From the NCBI GenBank assembly GCA_947044365.1, contig OX345639.1:3151001-3215000 (forward strand): a stretch of 64,000 bases of DNA, written 5' to 3'. Made by a program: the position numbers and the translations under genes. The notes beneath the pieces are model-generated. The model made no database searches, was not told the DNA's origin, and was given only the letters and a program-made list of their open reading frames with translations. This stretch comes from Petrosia ficiformis (Eukaryota; Porifera; Demospongiae; Haplosclerida; Petrosiidae). Numbering within the stretch: the stretch's first letter is position 1; each line of letters starts with the position of its first letter. Below, one piece after another: positions 46,078 through 57,405 of the stretch.

Positions 46078-46355
46078 CATACATACATATATACATACAT
46101 ACATACATACATACATACATACTTTGTGTTTTATACAGCTGGTATGAAGGACGACAAATTGAGAAGGAATTCTCACGATGCAGCCATTTTTTAATATCAT
46201 GTCTCAATACACATGTTAAAAGAGGGTCATTTCCTCATTGTAAGTGCTCATTAATCATGATTATTATATAATATATTTTTTAATGTTATTGTATAGTGGA
46301 AACCTTGGCATTTTCATTGATGTCTCTCTCAAAATCACAGAAGATATTCCCGTGA
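32341..46355 (+). CDS. TUBGCP5: Gamma-tubulin complex component 5
   Basis: Subunit of the gamma-tubulin ring complex that nucleates microtubules. About 30 short exons. N-terminal marks of GCP5: NIKYHRYLDVDSYKV (32500-32560), HYSVLLFLLCVSSSPTNAEY, KDDFDWSAYLMEG (33083-33117) and LTEIQIVRETLW (34747-34782). GRIP1 region: WFITTSQPYLVIMDKWMTQG (37180-37240). GRIP2 region: VDFRLLDHFRQVRLFLLMEA (about 41180-41240), VAWPLEVLFAKELMNVYNQI (43640-43700), LLKAKLLHFVSCLNHYLLTR (43868-43923), ILHSSGIEFQEYITQ, SIHDRCLLNKK and AQFVKEAIMKTLRL. The C-terminus is RGSFPH joined to LETLAFSLMS, with TGA at 46353-46355. Introns are loaded with minisatellites and foldback elements, making this the most repeat-expanded gene here. 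GAPVD1 starts 170 bp downstream on the same strand. Confidence 0.95.
34000..34710. repeat. Minisatellite of 21-30 bp units, TUBGCP5 intron
   Basis: Units such as TGTACATGTATATCATTATA plus CTCG, with variants TTGTG, TTGTC and CTCATG, repeated about 28 times. The unit length is close to a multiple of three, which creates long Tyr/His/Val-rich open frames on both strands that are not genes. Confidence 0.9.
35505..35660. mobile_element. Foldback element family 2, first TUBGCP5 copy
   Basis: Inverted halves GTTATTCAGGTATTTTGTAC and GTACAAAATGGCTGAATAAC, with TTTGGTATCTAGGTAGAGCA between them. Related to the copies at 9915 and 42345. Confidence 0.65.
36895..37135 (-). mobile_element. Foldback element family 1, first TUBGCP5 copy
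   Basis: Reverse-orientation copy: GTTCACATTCCTGATAACCT ... ACTCAATAATGAAACAATGG ... GAAAGGGAAGGATAATTATA ... AAGTTATGAACATTTTATCT. Confidence 0.7.
38035..39835. repeat. 1.8-kb minisatellite array, TUBGCP5 intron
   Basis: About 35 units of roughly 45-55 bp built from ATCATCATTATTACTCATCT and TAATGATAGTCAGCTGTACA, plus ACATGTA extensions. Larger blocks (for example around 38100-38400 and 39080-39300) are repeated, so the array grew by multi-unit duplication. Palindromic GTACATGTAC occurs in most units. It ends about 100 bp before the exon at 39936. Confidence 0.9.
40345..40935. repeat. 56-bp tandem repeat, TUBGCP5 intron
   Basis: Roughly ten copies of a 56-bp unit (GTGTTATATACCTATAGGAT, GGCATGTATTAAAGAAATCA, TATAGTGATCATTAGA). 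Some copies carry an 8-bp TATGTATA insertion, and the two versions alternate in the first half of the array, so it is a two-level repeat. Confidence 0.9.
41541..41614 (-). tRNA. tRNA-like sequence, possible decayed tRNA-Gln(CTG) or SINE head
   Basis: A 74-base cloverleaf-like sequence on the minus strand. The acceptor stem GGTTGTT/GACAACC pairs over 7 bp with one G-U. The A box is TAGCTCAGTGG and the B box GGTTCAATTCC. The T stem CTGGG/CCCAG is perfect. The anticodon stem is weak (two G-U pairs) and the loop GACTGAA would place CTG as anticodon, but the universal U33 is replaced by A. It lies in a TUBGCP5 intron. A tRNA pseudogene or the head of a tRNA-derived SINE is more likely than a working tRNA. 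Confidence 0.45.
41745..41855. mobile_element. Short inverted-repeat element
   Basis: TAATGCTTGTTGATCTCACC on the left and GGTGAGATCATTAAAGCATT on the right form imperfect inverted ends of about 25 bp around a core of about 55 bp, in a TUBGCP5 intron. Confidence 0.6.
42345..42600. mobile_element. Foldback element family 2, second TUBGCP5 copy
   Basis: Contains CACAAAATAGTTTTGATC, CCATTTTGTACACAGGAAGT, GAAGCTTAATAATAGCTCTT and the inverse CTGTACAAAATAGTAGAATG. It closely parallels the copy at 52855. A second terminal half is appended at 42555-42600. Confidence 0.7.
43945..44225 (+). mobile_element. Foldback element family 1, second TUBGCP5 copy
   Basis: Forward copy from AAGGTTATTCACATTCACCA through CCTTCCTGTTCTTTTTTGTG and TTTCAATCCATTGTGAGTTA to GTCATCATGAATGTGAACAG. 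Its right end leads directly into a 64-bp tandem array. Confidence 0.75.
44160..44577 (+). repeat. 64-bp minisatellite seeded by the end of a foldback element
   Basis: Six to seven copies of a 63-64 bp unit (TTTTATTATTTGAGGTCATC, ATGAATGTGAACAGACTTAG, TATGGACTGGACAGGAGTGG) that contains the right terminus of family 1. Copies differ at only a few positions, so amplification is recent. Confidence 0.85.
44815..45035. repeat. Tandem repeat of about 58 bp, TUBGCP5 intron
   Basis: Four copies of CTCCTCCAACCTTAATATTT, AACCTAGGGACATGTACCAC and TGGTGGA; the outer copies are shortened. Confidence 0.8.
45930..46122. repeat. (ACAT)n microsatellite, TUBGCP5 intron
   Basis: Tetranucleotide tract directly before the acceptor of the exon at about 46139. 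As in GAPVD1, the intron is mostly this repeat, here in the complementary orientation. Confidence 0.9.
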
Positions 46356-46525
46356 CTATGTATATAATATATTGTTCAGAAAAAAAAATTTCAATTAAAA
46401 ATTATAAATTAATTATAAAAAATTAGGGGCAGTTTAGACACGACAACAGGAATAAGGTATATTGACATATCACACACCTTGTTGATCATACTGTTTATTT
46501 TATATGATTATCACAGCAGAAAGCA

Positions 46526-49500
46526 ATGAGTGAAGCAACAAATTTGTGGGACCTGGTGCGTACACTAAGACAAGATCAACATCTGGTAGATACTTTATGG
46601 AAAGAATTGCATAAAGAGTCACTCGCCCTTAATACCTCCTGTGATGCTATCTTCCAAACCATGTGGATTAATCATATGTTGGGATTTGCCCTAACACAAG
46701 TTTTAACTCATAGAATATCTCCATCAGAATGGATTGCAGCTCTTGACAACTCTGCGATAGTTTCTTTCTCCGATGCAAGACAAGTATTTGAGCCTGATTT
46801 AGTGGAGAGTTACAGTCGTTTCCTGAGGAACCTTCAAGCTAGCCCACAAGTTGTAGCAGAAGTGTTGCTATGGGCTGGTAAAGAAGGCCTGGCAACAGCA
46901 GCGTTGGCTAGTGATCTGATGTCAGTTGTATATGGACATTGTCTATTTCGAGATGACCATGTTCAATTTCTACAAGTCATAGTTCACTTATTCTCAGACC
47001 ACATAACACAATGCTCGACGCATAAAGATTTATTTGTCTTTGAGCATGAGTTTGGACGCATTATTACAGAATATTGTAGACATCTTCCTGATCTCAAAAC
47101 ATTTTTAACGTCTGTGTTACGAGATCCCATTACAGAGGTTTTACATACTAGCGACAGGTACCTTGAGTTTGACGTCTCAAAAGCAAGTACTAACTTACAA
47201 ATTGAAGAATGCAATTTAGTACAATATATGAATACAAGTTGTCAACGACTAGCTGATATTAGTATGCATTTTCTTAAAAGTCTTAATGATCACAAGTCTT
47301 TATTTCCTGCTCCACTAAGGTGGCTATTAGCTCATTTAAAACGGCTGATAACTGAAAAATGGCCTGCTATTTCCATGTCAGATTTACGACGACCCATAAG
47401 TGATGTTTTCTTTCGGTATATTATAAGTACGGCATTCATAAATCCCGATTTGCTGGGTATACTGGACCACTTGGTTATTACCAATGAGATAGGGTGGTAC
47501 AACCTCGGTCAGGTCATAGGAGTGCTACAGGGCTGTGCCTGGATCATGAATCGACTAGATACCTCTGATTATCCCATGAGACGTGTTGTAAAACTTATGG
47601 ATATGGTGAGTAAAACATTGTTGACTATTTGAGCCCTATCTTGTCGATCAATATCGTATTAACACACAACAACATGTATTCATACTATTGGGTATATGGA
47701 TAACTATTTATGTCATGATTATTTTAATAATAATTACTATTACCGCATTAATATATCTGTATATGTAGTCTATACAAAAGTAACTTGATCATAGTACAAT
47801 AGTCCAGACTCTTATATATATAATGTATATAAATATGTACATACATACATGTACTTACTATTATATACATGTACATAATTGTGATAACACAGTGAATATT
47901 TTGTGCTGAAAGAATGTGATCTGTAATATACTAACTTAGTAATGCATGCACATTAAACATTATTAAATAGTGTGTTAGTATGTACATGTATATATGAATT
48001 TATACATGTATGTATGTATGTATGTATGTTGTATGTATGTTGTATGTATGTTGTATGTATGTATATATGTATGTATGTACATGTATGTCTGTAACTATGT
48101 ATGTGTGTACGTATGTATGTATGTATGTATGTATGTATGTATGTATGTATGTATGTAGGTATGTATGTATGTATGTATGTATGTATGTATGTATGTATGT
48201 AGGTATGTATGTATGTATGTATGTATGTAGGTATGTATGTGTATTTTATGTATGTACATGTATACATGTATGTAACAGTTATCATACTACAATATCAATT
48301 GCCACTAACTAATGTACACATGCACTTGTAACAGTACCTATTATAATAATGTTGTCATGTTTCTTTATTCTAAACAGAAACCTTTTGTCTCTCTTATTGA
48401 TGGTATTGATGGACTTCAAGAGAATCAACTTCACACACCACCAGTAACTTCATTATTACCAGGACTGAGAAGATCATTTCATCTTCTATCTAGAGAACAA
48501 CTAGAAAATATAGTGAGTTTTCAGTATGGCTACTGTGACTTACATGTGTATATCTACAATATATACATGTCAAATTATCATTTGGTTGGCTAATTTGATG
48601 TGATTTCACATGTCCGTTTACATTCATAAGGACCTCAAAATTAGGATGTGATGACTTTATATGTACGCATAGTTTAATGTCATAAAGTTACTACATGATT
48701 ATACTGTAACTCAATAATGAAGCAATGGATTGAAATTTGACATAAACAAAAAAGAACAGGAAGGATAATAATATGAAAATGGTGAAGGTAAAAAGATTAT
48801 TGGTTATTCCAACGTAAGTTATGAGCATTTTTCTGAGGTCAAGGGGAACATGAATGACCTTTAAATCATAATTATCCCTTTCAACTTCTGAATAGTCTGT
48901 TCACATTCATGATGACCTCAAAATGAGGTTGTAATTTCCAATATAGTGTATAGTTTAATGTCATAAGGTTAATATTAGTATCATACCTGTATAGGTACAT
49001 GTATAGGTGCATATACCCAAGGGATAGGTATAGGCTGCCTATGATATCGGGTATATATCTGAAATATAGGCTAAACCAAGTATAGGTACAACACCTCTGC
49101 TCACAAACCAAGACAGATGAATTAACTACCTTTTAGATGAATCTCAAATGAATTAACTACCTCTCAAATGAATTAACCACCTCTCAGATGAGTTAACCAC
49201 CTATAGATGAATTAGATGAATTAACCACCTATAGATGAATTAACTACCTTTCCAATAGTACATATATAGGTTACTGAGACAGAATTATGTAATAGACAGC
49301 AAGTTAGAATCCGACCACTACTCTAAATATCCTGGGTAGTACACTGCTACCGATAAGCTTGGTCTCGTGATGTATTTAGTAACCATGTCATTTACAGATA
49401 ATGAACTTTTTGTGTAATTTGAGCCAACATCACATTCTCATACATAAATGTGTGTCACTCATGAAGTTAGAATCTCACCACTACTCTAAATATTCTGGGT

Positions 49501-49866
49501 AGTACACTATTTTAGTATACTACTAGTTATCATGATGTATTTATTACCCACATCATTTACAATTTTGGATGTAATTTAACCCAACATCACATTCTCACAT
49601 CATACATAGATTGGTGTCACTCATGAAGCTTGTAATGCATTCATGGAACATCCTGAGATTACAGAAACACAGTTAGAAGTCAGTAAAGTTGTCTCTGTTG
49701 TGCCATATGCTGCAATTCAAAAAGGAAAAAGAAATCCTTATAGCTTCAGTGTTCCAAAGTCTTCTTCCCATCCACTTCTGGATTCTCCAAGTTTGGGTAG
49801 ACAAAAAAACAACAAGCAACGATCCAGATCAATGTGGGGAGGTATGTATGTATGTATAAATGTATG

Positions 49867-49900
<34 letters not shown>

Positions 49901-50138
49901 TGTATGTATGTATAAATGTATGTATGTATATATGTATATATGTATGTATATATGTATGTATATATGTATGTATGTATATATGTATGTATGTATGTATATA
50001 TGTATGTATAAATGTATGTATGTATATATGTATGTATGTATGTATATATGTATGTATATATGTATGTATGTATGTATATATGTATGTATGTATGTATATA
50101 TGTATGTATATATGTATGTATGTATGTATATATGTATG

Positions 50139-50169
<31 letters not shown>

Positions 50170-50252
50170 AAATATATGTATAAATGTATGTATATATGTA
50201 TGTATGTATGTATATATGTATGTATGTATGTATATATGTATGTATGTATGTA

Positions 50253-50288
<36 letters not shown>

Positions 50289-50322
50289 TGTTTTTATGTA
50301 TGTATATATGTATGTATGTATG

Positions 50323-50356
<34 letters not shown>

Positions 50357-50494
50357 TGTATAAATGTATGTATATATGTATGTATATATGTATGTATGTA
50401 TGTATATATGTATGTATGTATATATGTATGTATGTATGTATATATGTATGTATGTATGTATATATGTATGTATATATGTATGTATGTATGTATG

Positions 50495-50528
<34 letters not shown>

Positions 50529-50618
50529 TAAATGTATGTATGTATATATGTATGTATGTATGTATATATGTATGTATGTATGTATATATGTATGTATATA
50601 TGTATGTATGTATGTATG

Positions 50619-50652
<34 letters not shown>

Positions 50653-50854
50653 TGTATGTATGTATGTATGTATGTATGTATGTATGTATGTATGTATGTA
50701 TGTATATATGTATGTATGTATGTATATATGTATGTATGTATGTATGTATGTTTGTATGTTTGTATGTATGTATGTATAAATGTATGTATATATGTATGTA
50801 TATATGTATGTATGTATGTATATATGTATGTATGTATATATGTATGTATGTATG

Positions 50855-50888
<34 letters not shown>

Positions 50889-53800
50889 TGTATGTATGTA
50901 TGTATGTATGTATGTATGTATGTATGTATATATGTATGTATATATGTAGGTATATACAAGTTGGACATATAATTATAATTATAAATTATTATATAGTTCG
51001 TTATGATAAAAATCTTGTAACAGAAGAAGTAAAAGATTTTGCAAAAAGTCACACATTCAATCGAGTACCTAAATCTCCTTCAAACCCTGACATTCATAAG
51101 GTATCATCATTTAAACCAGGATTTGAAATGCCAAGAGAAGTTATAATATTATCACTATGGCAACCGGAACAAGTAACCCAGCATGAGAATAACTCACTAG
51201 TATGGCAATTTCAGCTCCTGTCAGAAGAAGAGGTAAGTATATGTAAATAAATCTGAAAAAAATTACTAAACGCTTAGTTTCTTCACGATAGAAATCATGC
51301 CAGTCCTTTACGTGTGATGTCATTTTCAACTTCAAATCAACAAACACACATCAACAATCCACCTCAAAATGGGATAGCTCCAACTGTATTGAATACTGAA
51401 GAGAATCTCTCTCAAGATTCTCTATGTCACATACCAGATGCAGAGAGAAATAGCGTACATTCCTGGAGTCCAGAAACTTATGATGGCAGTATGAGTGGAG
51501 AAGACGAAGAAGATGTTACCAAAAGCCATGAAATCACTACTAACAGATTAGTGGTCAAATCTCCCTCATCTTTGTCTAACACACCTCGTGGACGTAGGAA
51601 AGGTTTCAAGTCTTGGTTCAATAAAATTAAACCAAAGCGTAAAACCAAAAGTCAACCAAAACCTCGCAGTGTGAGTGAAATCCCTCCCCAAAATAGAGAT
51701 AGAACTGAATCTTATATGAAACGTGTTGAAAATATTACTGCAAAGTACAAGAGAATAAGTGAAGAAAAAAGAAAGGCAAGCAGTTCTGTTATGTCTGAAA
51801 ACATTCCATCACTTCCAGATAATACACATATGTACACACTACACATGCCATCTAGTGTTGAAGAATTCAAGTCATTACCATTGTATATACAATTGAAATA
51901 TAAGCTGAGTGTAATACTCCAAAATATTCACATTCCCAGACCACAATCCTCATTCCTAAACTACTCTAGTGTAAAATGTCAGTTAATAGAACTACTTGAA
52001 GAATCTTTACGTATAAATTTGTGGATGAACGACATTTCAGAGTGTGGCATCATTAATGAAATTTTATCAGTCATTTATGAGTTACAAGGAGATTGGTAAG
52101 TCTTTATATACCAGTTCCCATTCTTAGTCATTGTCTGGTTGTCATAGCAATCAGAGTACTGGTAATTAAGCCAGCTATTCACTTCCTTCATTACCCTCAT
52201 ACCATCACAACTCACAAATGACCACCACCTCAAATTATTACTATATATATATAGTTTTGTATAATGTATATATCAGTGTACAGTGCACACACGCACACAC
52301 ACACACACACACACATTATAGCCAACTTCAAATATAAAATACCATCTTATATGATATTTATGTGGTTATTATATACTTCACATTTAGTGTGCAGTGTTTA
52401 TTGTTGGGAGTGAGGCAGGATCATTCTATACGACAGGAATATATCAAATATCTCTCAGAATCACAACATACAATATCTGATGCTCAGCTACAAGTGAATT
52501 CATTTCAAAATTCAATTCAAAGGTGATTGTGTTAATTGAAATTAACTCTTAATAATTAAATCACACAACCGGAATCACGAGACCTGATTTGAACCCAGGA
52601 CAGTGCAGAAACTGGACTAGCTGGGATTGGAAACCAGGACCTGAACACCAGCCAGGAAGAGTATTTCAATATGTCTCTTTAATTCCATTGTTGATTTAAG
52701 TATTAAGAATGGTACTTCAATTTCAAGTGGGTATGTTCTTGATCTTAGTGTCTAATGAAGAGTAGGGTTTAAATATGTCATTTACTCATTTACCACACCC
52801 ACTTGAAATCCTGTTCTGTTCCATTCAGTGGTACATATAATTAACAAATTTTTAAAAAAGGACACTTTCCCACAAAATAATTTTGATCATACACATATTT
52901 AATCACTCACCTTTCTACCATTTTGTACAGGAAGTCAATGAAATACGATACTGTACCTATAAAGCTTAATAGAGCTCTTCCTGGATATCAAATTTCATTG
53001 ACTTCCTGTACAAAATAGTGGAATGGCGAGTGATTGAAGGTAAGTATTTGATCAAAATTATTTGTGGGAAAGTGTTCCTTTTCATAAATTAGTATTTATT
53101 ATTTTACATGTTTATTACTTGTAGATCAAGGGAACTGGAAGAGGCATGTTTCCTGAATTTCTCTGTCAAACTGTTTTTGGATGACAAGCTAGACAAGCTT
53201 AGTCAGTTCAAAAAAGATTTGGAGATGTGCGAAACAGCTGATGAGAATTGTTCTATCGTACAAAAATATTTGGAAGATTTCTCAAAAGTACTTGAGAAAG
53301 ATTCCATGTGGCAGTGTGAGTTAATCAGCATTCTTATAGCAACATTTTTGTTTTCTGTTTTGGCATTGTAATGGTTTTGTTACTGTTTGTGTAGCATTTC
53401 CATAAACTAACAGTTTTTCGAGTTATTTATTAATTGGTTTAAAAAAAAAAATTGGATTTGCCTAGAGCCTTAAATTTAATTGGAACATATATGGTATTAT
53501 CCTGAAAAATAAAATGACCAAAAGGATTTTAGTGGGGTATGCTTCATGTAACCCAGAGCCTTAAATTTAATTAGAGTATATGTGGTATTATCCTAGGCAA
53601 TATATATATATAATGGTTTGGGGTGCAGTTTCTATAATGTATATATAATTAATTAGTACCATATATGCTCTATTTATCACTAGAGCTGTTTTAGTTTGCT
53701 ATAGTTTATTAAATTAGTTAATTAACTAATGACAGTAGGCATTTGGTTATAGTATGTCAAAAAATAGTGTCCGTAAATTATCACTGAGTGTACTTAATGT

Positions 53801-55178
53801 TTTAGTTTCAGTTAACTATAATTATTTGAACAATGCATAATAGTAAACACATCTATGTGAAACATCATCTTTTATTTCCATAGTATGGCCTGAAGAGGAT
53901 CTCACACATGTTCAAAAGTGTTTACTGAATCATCTTTTTGTTCATGTATATTCCTACACATTTCATCCAAATGGTGAATCAGATACGCAAAGAGATGAGT
54001 AAGTAGACATACACTTTTAACACCATTGTGTATTTATCAACAATCCTTTAGGCTTTTCTCCAAACACATCTCTCAGCTGTCTGCCTCAGTCACTCCTCAA
54101 CACAAGCTGATTAGAATCCCAGACGTAAGTAAGCTCATTCATGACCACAGAAAAAAGTTCATAACTTTAGTTTGGAATCTCCAACAGTCTTTTCCCCCTT
54201 CATATAATTATTCTTCCTGTTCATTTTTGTGTATGTATTTCAATTAGTGTTGTTTCCGTTCGACTACTTTAGTTTAGTTATAATTAAGTCATTGAAGTCA
54301 ATACTAGGTTAATCTTCTAAAATTTATACCTGTTTCGTCTACTTCTGATTTGTCTCGCCTTGATTTGTCTACTAATTTGCCTGATATTCCGAATTTGTCT
54401 AACAGTTAATTACATGGTACAAATTATCACTAATTAACACAAAAAATACATATTCAACAACAATAATACTATATATTATTATTAACTAATAATTTAATTC
54501 CCAACCCAACAACAAAGTACAGTGATGTATTCATCTAGACTTTATTTGTTGTTCCTAAATTTTTTTTGAATGATCTGCTTTACTTCATTATTGAGTTACA
54601 GACTACAGTATAAATCTTATGACATCACACTATTACATATAAAGTGAAGACTTTAGATCAGTTAAACTATTCATTAGGTATACCTCTCAACCTGTCCTTG
54701 GGCTGAAGTACAAAAAGAACTATCGGCTCTTAAAACTTATAAGGTTTGCTTCCTTCCGTGTAATGTATAATATTTGTATCTTGACAACATCCAAATGAAA
54801 CTAATATTGATAAACTGTTATACCGTACACAAACTGATAACACATTATCTATAATTATACTTCAAAGCGGTATATATAATAGTAATATTATAATTATATT
54901 AGTCACCTGAAGGGAAGCTGCAGTGTATTGTAAAGTCTTGTAAACTCCTTATACGGTCGTTGCAACTATCAAAGTGTGGTGATCCACCTGGTGCTGATGA
55001 CACATTCCCTGCTCTAGTCTACTTGTTGATCAAAGCTAATCCTCCTAACCTTCTCTCCACTGAACAATACATTAAAAACTTCTATGAAATATTTATATCA
55101 GGCGAAGATGCCTATTGGTGGACTCAATTTTGTAGTGGTATTGGATTTTTAAGAACTCCGGAATTTACTCAACAATGA
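46526..55178 (+). CDS. GAPVD1: GAPVD1/Gapex-5, RasGAP and VPS9 domain protein
   Basis: Endosomal regulator with an N-terminal RasGAP-like domain and a C-terminal VPS9 GEF domain for Rab5-type GTPases. The first exon (46526-47605) encodes the RasGAP part: [72 protein letters not shown] and [12 protein letters not shown]. Further exons at 48378-48512 and about 49611-49841 end the RasGAP unit; 50997-51232 and 51291-52096 encode a Ser/Pro/Lys-rich linker ([19 protein letters not shown]). The helical bundle exon near 53126 begins [18 protein letters not shown]. The VPS9 exons run from about 53884 to 55178: [55 protein letters not shown], and the signature [20 protein letters not shown] with YWWTQF. 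The tail matches the vertebrate protein closely. Confidence 0.93.
48003..48262. repeat. (GTAT)n microsatellite, first GAPVD1 intron
   Basis: Tetranucleotide run of about 250 bp, interrupted by TTGTATG and ACATG variants. Confidence 0.95.
48612..48870 (-). mobile_element. Foldback element family 1, GAPVD1 copy plus partial copy
   Basis: Reverse copy beginning CCGTTTACATTCATAAGGAC and ending TGAGGTCAAGGGGAACATGA. A truncated second copy (TCTGTTCACATTCATGATGA, then CCTCAAAATGAGG) follows at 48896-48975. Confidence 0.75.
49842..50955 (+). repeat. 1.1-kb (GTAT)n array forming almost a whole GAPVD1 intron
   Basis: The intron runs from 49842 to 50996 and joins in frame (TGG-GGA-G/TT-CGT). Its donor GTATGT is the first unit of the repeat. 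ATATATG and ATAAATG interruptions recur in a higher-order pattern. Confidence 0.95.
52855..53095. mobile_element. Foldback element family 2, GAPVD1 copy
   Basis: The best-preserved copy: outer ends AAAGGACACTTTCCCACAAA and TTTGTGGGAAAGTGTTCCTT, then TTTTGATCA, CCATTTTGTACAGGAAGTCA, GCTTAATAGAGCTC at the centre, and TGACTTCCTGTACAAAATAG. The two halves pair over nearly their whole length. Confidence 0.85.
54130..54650 (+). mobile_element. Foldback element family 1, GAPVD1 copy split by an insertion
   Basis: The left part (TCATTCATGACCACAGAAAA ... CTTCCTGTTCATTTTTGTGT) ends at about 54240. The right part (TTACTTCATTATTGAGTTAC) resumes at about 54580. The roughly 340 bp between carries TTAGTTTAGTTATAATTA-type sequence seen also at 37780, 45370 and 53700. 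Confidence 0.6.
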
Positions 55179-55460
55179 TTATAATTATTTATTGAACTGG
55201 TCTTTATTAAATTTTATCGACAAATCAACCAACTCTTTATTGAAGTATTTATGATGGTATTACTATTTTTATAATTGGTATAATTTTTTTGTGTTTTGAA
55301 TTACAAATAATTCTGATTTTATAACATTTTTAATTAAACAGACATTATAATGGTATTACCAAAATTAACAAACATATACGTAGTAAGGAAAAAAGACCAC
55401 CTGCTGTAGCTTAGAGCACAATTAAATAAATTAGATTATGTGCAGGAAGATGAACATAGT

Positions 55461-56066
55461 CTATACTCTTGAGAGTGCGAGAGCTTCTCGGAATTCTGGC
55501 TGTTTAATAAATCTACTATAACTGTCTCTTTCCATTAACATATATACACTAGACATAGCTTTGTCAAATGTATTCCTTGAAATAGACCTCATATTTCCCA
55601 TGACTTCAGTTCTGACTGTGTGATCTATATTGACCTGTGTGTGTATTCATTGTTATAGCAGGAAGACAGACACCACTATTAAAATAACTAACCACATTTG
55701 GGGCCTGGTGTGAAATGTACTCTCTGAATATTGATTCAGCTGCTGTTTGTAAAGCATGGTCTGGAGTTAAATGAGGGTCAGAATAACGTTTACAAGCCTT
55801 CCAAAATTGTATGTTCTCTTGACTACATTCTTTGATTAAAAACTCCTCAAATAGACGTACTCCAACTATTGAAAATAGATAATAACTTATTATATATATA
55901 CATTAATGGTGCTGACTATAATCATACCTCGATCAGTTAGTAATTCATGAAATGATTCCGACCAACTTTCTAAACGCTCTCGGTTGATCCTATCAACATA
56001 ATAATTATTATACATAATTATAATATTATACATTACTATAATAATGTAATTATAATTATATATATA

Positions 56067-56109
<43 letters not shown>

Positions 56110-56520
56110 ATATATATATATACGTTCCAAGACGACCATTTTAAAAATATAAATACAACAACGAGTTTGATGATCAACTCACTTGAATAACATTGTAGAT
56201 TCATCTCTACTCGCCTTTTTGATTACTTTTCCACCACTGTTGTCACCCTTTGCCCTGGGTAAACGAGAAAGACCACCAAATCTTCTACCACTATTTGGTG
56301 AGGAAGATGAAGGTAGAGTGGTCGGAGTGGTAAACAGTGCTGTCGCTGAACTATCGTAGCTCATCTTGCGACTAAAAGGCCTTGTGGTACTAATTTGAGA
56401 ACAGCCGAAACTTGACCTACGGATTTTAAACCTACTTCTTCTTTCTCCTCGGGTAAAATTACTTTTTGTACACACCTTATTGGTGGAATCTTCTTTAACC
56501 GGCTTCAATAATCCAAACAT
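55461..56520 (-). CDS. RGS-domain protein
   Basis: Regulator of G-protein signalling: the RGS box accelerates GTP hydrolysis by G-alpha. Four exons, all joins checked: 56183-56520, 55928-55989, 55693-55865 and 55461-55634 (TAG at 55461-55463). A basic Ser-rich N-terminus (MFGLLKPVKED ... RSRFKIRRSSFGCSQ) leads to the RGS box: ERLESWSESFHELLTDR, GVRLFEEFLIKECSQENIQF, WKACKRY, AESIFREYISHQAPNV, VNIDHTVRTEVM, and SVYMLMERDSYSRFIKQPEF. The box is complete. An in-frame TGA about 20 bases before the ATG shows this is a true N-terminus and not an internal exon. It is about 280 bp from the GAPVD1 stop (convergent) and about 890 bp downstream of the C2-PDZ-RhoGEF on the same strand. Box sequence resembles the R4/RGS3 class, by eye. 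Confidence 0.88.
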
Positions 56521-57405
56521 GTCGCGGATTTTGACGGAATTTCAATGTCCTGTTTGATACGGATATAATTATGCCAGGCGCTTTTTGCTGCAGTTACTTT
56601 TATAATAGCGAGCTTTGACATCATGACTTATATCTTATTATTCAGTGAATTTTTATTGTAATTATTCCTCTTTTGGAGCAAGGTATATAGCATTGCCACC
56701 TGGTCATGGAATATACTGCTTACGTACAACGTACACATGCATGGTCAGACATTATTATAATTGTAGTAATACATTGTACCCAAATGAGGCTGAAGATAGA
56801 CAGTGTGGACAATTATATAATATTATTGAAGGTAGTCAAAGTAGTTAGTACACATATGAATTCAATACCTAATAGTTCACTCACAGATGATATTATGCAA
56901 CTCATACAGACTGTTATTAGTTACAAAATAGTCCTTATGCTACAGCATATAAATGCATGCATGCTATTGAGCAAAGTGAAAAACTCTGTGCATCTGCTGA
57001 AAACAAACTACTCAGAGAAGTTAGATTATGTTTTAAACGTGGTCCTGACCACTACGCTAAAATGTACTCAATGATGTAGCAGCTGTTTTCATTGATGAAG
57101 AACAACAGACATCAATACATATTTATGTATGTGTGTGTATGTATTTATATATATTTATGTATGTATGTGTATGTATTTTTATTATGATACATTCATTTGT
57201 AATATATAAATTTAATTATTATTATTATGTTTATAAATCTATATAGTATGTCAATGACTGTACTACACTTAAATCATAATAGGCTAAGAACGTACTATCA
57301 TAGAACATACTACACTTAAAACGTAATACACTTGCCTAGGTTAATGCCACTGAAGGCGGTATTAAGCTAGTTATTATAATTATTGTTATCATGAATACTA
57401 ATATA
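56521..57405. other. Spacer between the RGS gene and the RhoGEF gene
   Basis: Contains the 5' flank of the RGS gene, with several CpGs near 56521-56590. The plus-strand open frames at 56645-57074 show no family signature. A TATG/TATT-rich stretch lies at 57118-57180. Confidence 0.5.

Noticed and set aside
45858..46271. Thr/His/Tyr-rich and Cys/Met/Val-rich frames
   Set aside because: (ACAT)n microsatellite translation; only the part from about 46139 (SWYEGRQIEKEFSRCSHFL) is a TUBGCP5 exon.
49834..50972. Open frames of up to 371 aa made of MYVC/MYIC repeats on the plus strand and IHTY on the minus strand
   Set aside because: They are translations of the (GTAT)n array inside a GAPVD1 intron; all frames stay open because the repeat lacks stops.
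52560..52650. tRNA-like T arm TCCTGGGTTCAAATCAGG on the minus strand
   Set aside because: The T stem is imperfect and neither an A box nor an acceptor stem could be formed.
56645..57074. Plus-strand open frames of 67 and 122 aa
   Set aside because: No domain, no splice partner, and located in the spacer between two minus-strand genes.
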